From Rhodospirillaceae bacterium (GTDB lineage: Bacteria > Pseudomonadota > Alphaproteobacteria > UBA828), in the NCBI GenBank assembly GCA_028819955.1, contig JAPPKP010000310.1, positions 1 through 16,481 of the forward strand: a stretch of DNA of 16,481 nucleotides, written 5' to 3'. A program made the position numbers and the translations under genes. The notes below the pieces were generated by a model. The model did no database searches, had not been told where the DNA came from, and worked only from the letters and a program-made list of their open reading frames with translations. Positions 6,993 through 11,973 of the stretch are shown here, piece after piece (position 1 is the stretch's first letter; the number at the start of each line of letters is the position of its first letter).

Positions 6993-7903
6993 CGCCCCCC
7001 CCCCGAGCCTGGGCGCCCTACGAGGGCCCGGCGGTGCTGACCCCCGACCTCGTCTACAAGCGCGACGTCCTGCGTCGCCGGCTCGGGACCGAGCTTGGCG
7101 ACCGCGCCTTCCGCGAGTGGCTCGAGCGCAGCCTGGCGGCGGTGACGCCGGAGCCTGCGGAGGAACGGGCCGTGGCTGAGGCGAAGTCGCCCGCCGTTGT
7201 GTGTCATGACGCCGGGAAAATGACCGACAACGACGCTTGTGTGTCACAGGTGTCCGACAAACCAGTCGCCAACGGCGAGCGGCCAGGGCCCGCCATCCGC
7301 CCCACCACCCAGCGCGAGCGGCTGACCAGGCGCTGGACCGCCGAGGAAGTCGGCACCCTCTACAGGCTCCACGGCGAGGGCCTGGCACCCCAGGCGATTG
7401 CGGACCGGCTGGGCCGGACGAAGCGGAGCGTGATCGGCTGCGCCGGCCGGCACGACCTCAAGTTCGGACGTCGCGCGAAGGAGCCGGAGGTCGAGCGCAG
7501 CGTCATGCGCACGGTGCATGGCCTGGCCGACAAATCGCCTCCCGTCGAGACCGGCGCCGGCGCGGTCGCCGCCGAGCCGGAGCCCGAGGCGCCCGATTTC
7601 GACCCCGCGCCATGCGCCGCGTGCAACGGGCACGATGCCGTCGAGAATGGGCACGATACCCATTCCGAGGCCGGGGACGTGGAGACGCCCGAACCGGAGC
7701 CCGGTCCCCACAAGGGCTGCCTCTGGATGGACGGCGAGCCGGACGCGCCCACCTGGTGCGGTGCGCCACGCTCGCCGGGCAGGCCCTACTGCATCGATCA
7801 CTGCGAGCGGGCCTACGTCACCAGCCAGGGCAAGCGGTTCCCGCGTAGCCACTTCGAGAGGCCGCCGGAGCCCATCCCGCTCCGCCGGACGCGTGCCGCA
7901 TGA
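6989..7903 (+). CDS. GcrA-like phage protein
   Basis: 304-residue protein with both hallmarks of the GcrA family, alphaproteobacterial sigma70 cofactors that read CcrM-methylated promoters. The helix-turn-helix at residues about 115-160 reads RWTAEEVGTLYRLHGEGLAP, then IADRLGRTKRSVIG. The C-terminal cysteine module has C244-LW, WC257-GAP and the motif GRPYC268-IDHC272-ERAY. Unlike host GcrA (about 170 residues, HTH at the extreme N-terminus) it carries an extra 110-residue N-terminal part (LVYKRDVLRRRLG, FREWLERSL). The linker is Glu/Pro-rich with a duplicated NGHD motif and an additional CAAC. Codons 3-5 are a C10 tract (6995-7004). It overlaps both neighbours by four bases. Inferred role: redirecting host RNA polymerase or competing with host GcrA. 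Confidence 0.78.
   Translation: MTPPPRAWAPYEGPAVLTPDLVYKRDVLRRRLGTELGDRAFREWLERSLAAVTPEPAEERAVAEAKSPAVVCHDAGKMTDNDACVSQVSDKPVANGERPGPAIRPTTQRERLTRRWTAEEVGTLYRLHGEGLAPQAIADRLGRTKRSVIGCAGRHDLKFGRRAKEPEVERSVMRTVHGLADKSPPVETGAGAVAAEPEPEAPDFDPAPCAACNGHDAVENGHDTHSEAGDVETPEPEPGPHKGCLWMDGEPDAPTWCGAPRSPGRPYCIDHCERAYVTSQGKRFPRSHFERPPEPIPLRRTRAA
6995..7004. repeat. C10 tract in codons 3-5 of the GcrA-like gene
   Basis: Ten C in a row right after ATGACG encode Pro-Pro-Pro. It is the longest homopolymer in the window and sits where slippage would switch the gene off. Confidence 0.9.
7197..7246. repeat. pair of 10-bp direct repeats
   Basis: TTGTGTGTCA occurs at 7197-7206 and 7237-7246, exactly 40 bp apart and so on nearly the same helical face. 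They lie in an AT-richer patch of the GcrA-like gene that also holds the palindrome GTCATGAC (7203-7210). This could be a protein-binding site or chance. Confidence 0.45.
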
Positions 7904-8355
7904 GCGATTGCCCCTCGATCGAGGCCATCCAGAGCCACGTCGCCGAGCACTACGGCATCAGCGTCGGCGCGATGGTCTCCGACCGTCGCATGCAGTCAAT
8001 CGCGTGGCCGCGCCACGTCGCGATGTATCTCTGCCGGCGCCACACGCCGTTCTCGCTGCCCAGGATCGGCCGCGCGTTCCGCAAGCGCGACCACACCACG
8101 GTCGCGTACGCGCTCACCAAGGTCGAGGGGTTGATGGGGCGCTACCCCGCCAAGGCGACGGAGGTCGAGACGCTCTCGGCCGAGATCGTCGCGGGGGAGT
8201 CCGCAGGGGGGGGCGACGGCGAGCCCGATGTCTACGGTGCCAGCAAAGAGGCGCGGGGGCACATCCTGCTCGCGGTGCTGCTGCAGGTGCATTCGCGGCG
8301 GCTGGCGCGCCAGCGGAGGGTGGGCGACCGCCTGGGGGCGAGGGTGGGGCTATGA
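7900..8355 (+). CDS. DnaA domain IV-like protein
   Basis: 151 residues. Residues about 5-90 match the DNA-binding domain IV of the replication initiator DnaA: IQSHVAEHYGIS, DRRMQSIAWPRHVAMYLCRR, FSLPRIGRAFRKRDHTTVAY. The DnaA signature RDHTTV is at 63-68. The AAA+ ATPase and the helicase-loading N-terminus of DnaA are absent, so it could bind DnaA boxes but not initiate replication itself. The C-terminal 50 residues are unrelated and begin at a G8 tract (8206-8213). It overlaps the GcrA-like gene (ATGA) and the 15-codon mini-ORF downstream. Likely a regulator or a decoy for host DnaA (inference). Confidence 0.82.
   Translation: MSDCPSIEAIQSHVAEHYGISVGAMVSDRRMQSIAWPRHVAMYLCRRHTPFSLPRIGRAFRKRDHTTVAYALTKVEGLMGRYPAKATEVETLSAEIVAGESAGGGDGEPDVYGASKEARGHILLAVLLQVHSRRLARQRRVGDRLGARVGL
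8206..8213. repeat. G8 tract after the DnaA-like domain
   Basis: Eight G encode part of the SAGGGDG linker directly after the DnaA-like domain. Slippage would change only the C-terminal extension. Confidence 0.9.
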
Positions 8356-8399
8356 CGCGACAACCTGCCGTCGACAACAACCTGGAGTGTGATCAATGA
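8352..8399 (+). CDS. 15-codon coupling mini-ORF
   Basis: ATG 8352 overlaps the stop of the DnaA-like gene (ATGA). Fifteen codons later its TGA (8397-8399) overlaps the ATG of the Gam-like gene in the same way. It encodes MTRQPAVDNNLECDQ. With overlaps on both sides it would carry ribosomes across the only gap in this part of the operon. It contains GGAG (8384-8387), the ribosome binding site of the next gene. The peptide itself may have no function. Confidence 0.4.
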   Translation: MTRQPAVDNNLECDQ

Positions 8400-8926
8400 C
8401 GGAAGCGGCGACGACGCTGGACGACATCACCGCCCTCTGCCGCGCCTACGCCGACGCGCGCGAGGCGCTGGAGGAGATCACCGACTCCATCGCGCAGGAC
8501 CGCCGCCAGGCGGTGAGGCGCAGGCTGCGCGCGCTCAAGGCCCGCGTGGTCGAGGCCTCGGCCGCGAAGGAGGCGCTGAAGGCCGCGCTCGCCGGCGCGC
8601 CGGAGCTGTTCGAGAAGCCCCGCACCCGTGCGATCGAGGGCATCAAGGTCGGCTTCCGCAAGCAGCCCGGCCGCATCGAGGTGGCCGACGAGGCGCGCTC
8701 GATCGGGCGCGTGCGGGTGAAGCTGCCGGAGAAGGCCGAGGCGCTGATCGTCACCAGGGAGACGCTCGACCGGAACGCGCTCAAGCAGCTCTCGGTCAAG
8801 GAGCTCGCGTCCATCGGCGCCGTGCTCGCCGATGACGAGGACGAAGTCGTGATCAAGGCGGCGAAGACCGATCTCGACAAGCTGGTCGATGCTCTGCTCG
8901 ACGACGGCGAGGAGGCTGGCGAATGA
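8396..8926 (+). CDS. Gam-like host-nuclease inhibitor
   Basis: 176 residues, the same length as Mu Gam (174). Residues 1-75 are a long charged coiled coil (AYADAREALEEITDSIAQD, LRALKARVVEASAAKEALK). A compact domain follows, with KPRTRAIEGIKVGFRKQPG, then RETLDRNALKQLSVKELAS and a C-terminal KTDLDKLVDALLDD. Mu Gam-family proteins bind double-strand DNA ends as Ku-like dimers and block RecBCD-type exonucleases. The coiled coil plus small domain, and the place in the early region of a Mu-like phage, support this. The sequence is divergent from Mu itself, so the assignment is by pattern and context. The start ATG has GGAG eight bases upstream. Confidence 0.62.
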   Translation: MTEAATTLDDITALCRAYADAREALEEITDSIAQDRRQAVRRRLRALKARVVEASAAKEALKAALAGAPELFEKPRTRAIEGIKVGFRKQPGRIEVADEARSIGRVRVKLPEKAEALIVTRETLDRNALKQLSVKELASIGAVLADDEDEVVIKAAKTDLDKLVDALLDDGEEAGE

Positions 8927-9375
8927 GCCAGACCCTTACGGCGGTCCAGATCGACGCTCTCCGCGCCCGCGCCGGCATGGGCGGCTTCCCGGGAAGGAGG
9001 CCCGCGCAGACGTTCGAAGCGCTACGGCGGTGGGGGCTCGTCCGTCACGACCGGAGCCTGACGCCCCTCGGCCAGGTGGCCGCGCGTCTCGGGGGCTGGG
9101 TGCCGACCGAGCGGCAGCAGCAGCTGATCATCGCACTCGCGGACGGGGAGGTGGACGCCAGCACCGCCTATCACCTTGGGGGCGACTGGCCCCGCGCGCC
9201 TGCGAGCGTGGTGCACCGGCTCGCCAATGCCGGGGCGGCGACCGTCGTCTCCCCCGGCCACATCCACACCTTCAAGGCAACGAACTTCGGTCACGAGCTC
9301 GCCCTGATTCTCCGCCAGCAGGAGCTGCCCCCCCCTGTGGGCTCGGGGGGGGGCGATGAGCGCGCCCATGCATGA
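8923..9375 (+). CDS. hypothetical early phage protein, HTH-like
   Basis: 150 residues, starting at an ATG overlapping the Gam-like stop (ATGA). I do not recognise a family. Two helix-rich halves can be seen. The first contains FEALRRWGLVRHDRSLTPLG, which resembles a winged helix. The second contains RQQQLIIALADGEVDASTAY and HRLANAGAATVVSPGHIHTF, also wHTH-like. The last 15 codons run over a C8 tract (9328-9335) and a G9 tract (9345-9353), giving a low-complexity Pro/Gly end. The gene overlaps the next one by 20 bases, the longest overlap in the operon. Confidence 0.62.
   Translation: MSQTLTAVQIDALRARAGMGGFPGRRPAQTFEALRRWGLVRHDRSLTPLGQVAARLGGWVPTERQQQLIIALADGEVDASTAYHLGGDWPRAPASVVHRLANAGAATVVSPGHIHTFKATNFGHELALILRQQELPPPVGSGGGDERAHA
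9328..9353. repeat. paired C8 and G9 tracts
   Basis: C8 (9328-9335) and G9 (9345-9353) are separated by nine bases and are complementary, so they could fold into an 8-bp GC hairpin just before the ATG at 9356. The hairpin could sequester the start or reflect slippage-prone DNA. Confidence 0.6.
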
Positions 9376-9577
9376 GCGCCGCTGCCGCAAGTGCGGCTGC
9401 ACCGAGGACCGGGCCTGCGTCGACTTCTGGGGCGACGCCTGCGCCTGGTCGGCGAGCGACCCCTCGCTCTGCACTTACTGCGACGAGAACGTGCCCTGCG
9501 ATCGCGGCGGCCCGCCTCCGGTGCGCGCGGCCTTCGCCGGCGCAGGCGCCCAGGGCGCGGTCAGGGGTGCGCCATGA
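9356..9577 (+). CDS. cysteine-rich small zinc-binding-like protein
   Basis: 73 residues. It has the pattern CRKCGCTEDRAC, then DACAWSASDPSLCTYC, that is CxxCxC...C...C...CxxC, which I recall as a small conserved phage family of unknown function found in many tailed phages. The cysteine spacing suggests one or two structural zinc sites. The start is ATG 9356, with a G9 tract immediately upstream as a G-rich ribosome binding region; an in-frame ATG at 9368 is an alternative. The C-terminal 25 residues are Ala/Gly-rich and probably disordered. Overlaps the next gene by four bases (ATGA). Confidence 0.7.
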   Translation: MSAPMHERRCRKCGCTEDRACVDFWGDACAWSASDPSLCTYCDENVPCDRGGPPPVRAAFAGAGAQGAVRGAP

Positions 9578-9789
9578 ACGCCCCCCCCTCGCAGAAGACT
9601 CCGATGCCCTACGGCATTCTGCCGACTGACAAGCCCTATCCGGTCGAGCTCGAGAGCTGCTCCCGCTGCGGCCGCGCGCTCGAGCCCGGCGAGGGCTCGT
9701 CGAGCGTGGTCGGCCTGGCAGAGGGCCTGCTCTGGATCTACTGCGCCATCTGCACCGGCTCGACCGGCTACGGGAGGGGCGTGACTTGA
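9574..9789 (+). CDS. second small CxxC protein
   Basis: 71 residues, starting at ATG 9574 with the previous stop overlapped (ATGA). It contains one CSRCGRALEPGE and one YCAIC, a CxxC...CxxC pair typical of a single zinc ribbon or knuckle. No specific family is recognised. Codons 3-5 lie on a C8 tract (9581-9588), again right after the start codon. The following gene starts at a TTG overlapping its stop. Confidence 0.62.
   Translation: MNAPPSQKTPMPYGILPTDKPYPVELESCSRCGRALEPGEGSSSVVGLAEGLLWIYCAICTGSTGYGRGVT
9581..9588. repeat. C8 tract in codons 3-5 of the CxxC protein
   Basis: Eight C right after ATGAACG, the same layout as the C10 tract in the GcrA-like gene. Confidence 0.9.
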
Positions 9790-10094
9790 CCCGCCGCGCG
9801 CCCACGCCGATCGGCGACGACCACGAGTGGCTGAAGAAGACGCTGCGGCGCGCCACCGACAACGCCTATCACCTCTACGACAGCGAGATCACCTTCGTCG
9901 ACCAGCTGAGGGAGAAGCTCGACCGCTTCGGCGAGCGCACCTTCGTCTCGGCCAAACAGCGCGCCTGGCTCGAGACCATCATGAAGCGCCTCGACCGCAT
10001 GGGCGTCGCGCCGGAGGCGCGCGAAGAGGGAGGCGCCGACGAAGACGACCCCGACGACCCGGTGGCGCGGCCGGTGGACGAGGTGATGCGGTGA
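9786..10094 (+). CDS. hypothetical small helical phage protein
   Basis: 102 residues from TTG 9786 (overlapping the upstream stop as TTGA); no other start fits without leaving a gap. It is helical and charged: DDHEWLKKTLRRATDNAYHL, FVDQLREKLDRFGERTFVS, AKQRAWLETIMKRLDRMGV. The FVSxKQRAWL motif recurs in small uncharacterised phage proteins. The acidic tail contains DEDDPDDP. No function can be assigned. A GTGA overlap joins it to the next gene. Confidence 0.62.
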   Translation: MTRRAPTPIGDDHEWLKKTLRRATDNAYHLYDSEITFVDQLREKLDRFGERTFVSAKQRAWLETIMKRLDRMGVAPEAREEGGADEDDPDDPVARPVDEVMR

Positions 10095-10327
10095 GGCGCC
10101 GCGAACTATCCGTCCGCTGGCCTCTGGATGGTGGCACCGTGGAGATCGGGCTTCTGATTGAGGAGCCCCAGCGCGCCTATTGGCGCTATGCCCCCCACCG
10201 AAATCCGCTGGTCTTGCTCCCACAGCGCCTCCGGCTCGCCGAAAGCGATCCCAGCCTTGCGAGACTCAAGCGGCGCCTCAGGGGCGCGACGTTCCGGGAG
10301 CTTCAGCAGGAGCACATAGAATCATGA
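10091..10327 (+). CDS. hypothetical small basic protein
   Basis: 78 residues from GTG 10091 (overlapping the previous stop). No family recognised. The N-terminal half looks beta-rich (LSVRWPLDGGTVEIGLLIEE), and the C-terminal half is basic and helical (LARLKRRLRGATFRELQQEH). Support for coding comes from its fit in the overlapping operon on both sides and from codon use like its neighbours. Confidence 0.5.
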   Translation: MRRRELSVRWPLDGGTVEIGLLIEEPQRAYWRYAPHRNPLVLLPQRLRLAESDPSLARLKRRLRGATFRELQQEHIES

Positions 10328-10530
10328 GTTTCGAGATCTGGGAGCTCACCAACCTCGGGGAGTCGTACCCGGAGTGCGATCGGATGAAGTTGGTGGACCG
10401 CTACACGACGCGCGAGGGCACGGTGGCCAAGGTTCGCACGTTGCTGTGGGAAGGGCGCAGCGTCCAGGTGCTGGTTGTGCCGGAGGGCGGGTGGCGCCGG
10501 GCGGCTATCGAGAGAGTGAAGCAAGCATGA
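10324..10530 (+). CDS. hypothetical small protein
   Basis: 68 residues from ATG 10324 (ATGA overlap), ending in another ATGA overlap. Residues 20-60 alternate as in a small beta-barrel (MKLVDRYTTREGTVAKVRTL, SVQVLVVPEGGWRRAAIER). That could be an SH3-like or translation-protein-like fold, but no family is recognised. Base composition is slightly less GC-rich than in adjacent genes. Confidence 0.5.
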   Translation: MSFEIWELTNLGESYPECDRMKLVDRYTTREGTVAKVRTLLWEGRSVQVLVVPEGGWRRAAIERVKQA

Positions 10531-10970
10531 CCGCACCCCTCCACCTCCTGCGCGGCTTCGTGCAGTGGAACGATTACGGCCGGCGCGGCCAGATCAAAAC
10601 GGTCGACGAGGCGGCGGCTTGGCTCCGCGAAATAGCCGAGGCCGGACACACGCGGTTCTACACGTGGACATCACGCCGGCCGACGCGCGGGGCGGAGCTC
10701 AAGGGCGGGAGCGTCTTCTTCGTGGGTGGGCCGAAGCGCAACCAGGCGCTCTTCCGCATGCCGTTCGTCGACGTTTACGAGGACGGCCATGGCTACGAAA
10801 TCACCATGCGGCCCGAGTTGATCCGGGTCCGCCAGGACTTCGTCGGAAAGGTGCGCGGCTGGCGCTACCTGGAGGACAAGGATGCGCCGCCCGACCAGGC
10901 CCCGATCCCCGGCGCCGGCGATGCCCCGCCCGAGATGGCGCGCGAGCTGAAGGAGATGGGTCTTGCCTGA
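10527..10970 (+). CDS. DUF1489-like protein
   Basis: 147 residues. The motifs TRFYTWTSRRPTRGAELKGG, SVFFVGGPKRNQALFRM and GWRYLEDKDAPPD line up with the DUF1489 family, a conserved protein of unknown function found in alphaproteobacterial chromosomes. The spacing of the TR...RR...GGS and GWRYL...DAPPD blocks is as I remember for that family. Its presence in a phage early operon suggests capture from a host. The start is ATG 10527, overlapping the upstream stop. Its 3' end contains AAGGAGATGGG (about 10950-10960), which serves the following GemA gene, with which it overlaps by eight bases. Confidence 0.65.
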   Translation: MTAPLHLLRGFVQWNDYGRRGQIKTVDEAAAWLREIAEAGHTRFYTWTSRRPTRGAELKGGSVFFVGGPKRNQALFRMPFVDVYEDGHGYEITMRPELIRVRQDFVGKVRGWRYLEDKDAPPDQAPIPGAGDAPPEMARELKEMGLA

Positions 10971-11676
10971 GGCAGCCGCCCGCGACCCCGAGTGGACCCG
11001 CTGGAACAGGCGGGTGCGCGCGATCGCCAAGAGGATCGGCATCGACGACGACAGCCGGCGCGCCCTGCAGAAGCGGGTGACGGGGAAGGCCTCCTGCGCC
11101 GACATGAGCGCCCGTGAGCTCCGGCGCGTCGTGGACGCGCTGAACGGCCACGGCGACGGCTCTCGCCCGTCGGCCCGCACCGACCGGCTTCCCGACCAGG
11201 CGGTTGTGGCCAAGCTCCGGGCGCTCTGGCTCAGCGCGTGGAACCTGGGCATCGTGCGCGACAAGACCGACCGGGCGCTTTCCGCCTGGCTCAGGCGTCA
11301 GACCGGCCTCGATGCGGCAGCCTGGGCCGACGCGGCGCAGCTCTCGCGTGCCGTGCAGGGGCTGAAGGACTGGATCGCCCGCGAGGGCGGGGTCGACTGG
11401 CGGCCTCACCTGGTCGTCGGGCGGGACGGCGGGGCCCGCGAGCGGGAGCGGCCGAAGGCGCGCGTGCTCGAGGCGCAGTGGCGCATGCTGCACCGCCTGG
11501 GCGTGGCGAAGGTCGCCGGCGACGCCGCGCTCGGCGCCTACGCGGCGGAGCACGCCCGGCTCGGCCGCGCGGACTCGCACCTGGCGCTCACCGACGACCA
11601 GGCCGACGCGCTGATCGCTCACTTCGGAGAGCGGATTCGCAAGGCGAAGGATGCCGCTTGCGGGGGCGCCCCGTGA
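10963..11676 (+). CDS. gemA: GemA regulatory protein (Mu gp16 family, DUF1018)
   Basis: 237 residues from TTG 10963, chosen because AAGGAG lies just upstream; an in-frame ATG is not available nearby. The N-terminal block (IAKRIGIDDDSRRALQKRVT, then CADMSARELRRVVDAL) and the central block (KLRALWLSAWNLGIVRDKTD, then LSAWLRRQTGL) are the classic GemA/Mu gp16 pattern. The C-terminal 80 residues, after WRPHLVVGRDGG, are an extension rich in Arg and Ala. Mu GemA alters host gene expression and DNA gyrase-related functions late in the early phase. The gene sits next to the Mor-like activator, as in other Mu-like phages. Confidence 0.88.
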   Translation: MPEAAARDPEWTRWNRRVRAIAKRIGIDDDSRRALQKRVTGKASCADMSARELRRVVDALNGHGDGSRPSARTDRLPDQAVVAKLRALWLSAWNLGIVRDKTDRALSAWLRRQTGLDAAAWADAAQLSRAVQGLKDWIAREGGVDWRPHLVVGRDGGARERERPKARVLEAQWRMLHRLGVAKVAGDAALGAYAAEHARLGRADSHLALTDDQADALIAHFGERIRKAKDAACGGAP

Positions 11677-11930
11677 AATTCGACGAACTCGCAAGCGCCA
11701 CGTTGCCGCACGACGTCCATCGCGCGGTCGTCGAGGTCTTGACACCGCGCTGGAAGGGCGCGCGCATCTACATGCCCGCCAACATCAGGCGCCGCCCCCG
11801 CAATCCGCCCCTGTGCGCGGCCGAGCGGTTCGCCAACGAAATGTGCCGCGCGGTCGTCGACTCCGGCGGGCATCCCGCGCAGGCCGAAGAGCTGCTGACC
11901 GCGCTCTCGGCCGGCTATTTCTGGGTTTGA
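11673..11930 (+). CDS. Mor-like transcription activator
   Basis: 85 residues from GTG 11673 (GTGA overlap with gemA). The segment VVEVLTPRWKGARIYMPANI matches the dimerisation and beta-strand part of the Mor/C family (compare RYGGQxIYIPK), which activates middle and late Mu promoters. The part where Mor has its HTH (ELARxYGxS...VY) is not typical here. It reads AEELLTALSAGYFWV and stops, and the protein is shorter than Mu Mor (129 residues). It may be a divergent or a truncated Mor. The place after gemA and just before the first structural gene supports the assignment. Confidence 0.6.
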   Translation: MKFDELASATLPHDVHRAVVEVLTPRWKGARIYMPANIRRRPRNPPLCAAERFANEMCRAVVDSGGHPAQAEELLTALSAGYFWV

Positions 11931-11973
11931 CTTTGGAATAAATACGCCGGCGATCCCGGTGTAGGGTCTGCGC
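11927..11973 (+). promoter_or_regulatory. possible start of the tail (late) transcript
   Basis: This 43-base gap and the adjoining stop codon are the only clearly AT-richer spacer between early and structural genes. TTGACT (11927-11932) resembles a -35 box, but no matching -10 lies 16-18 bases downstream. TAAATA (11939-11944) is -10-like but has no -35 at the right distance. That would fit an activator-dependent promoter. No clear Shine-Dalgarno precedes the ATG at 11974. Confidence 0.25.

Noticed and set aside
7627..7665. inverted repeat GAATGGG...CCCATTC and duplicated GGGCACGAT
   Set aside because: It is explained by the duplicated NGHD codons in the linker of the GcrA-like protein. The 7-bp stem in mid-gene has no T tract or obvious role.
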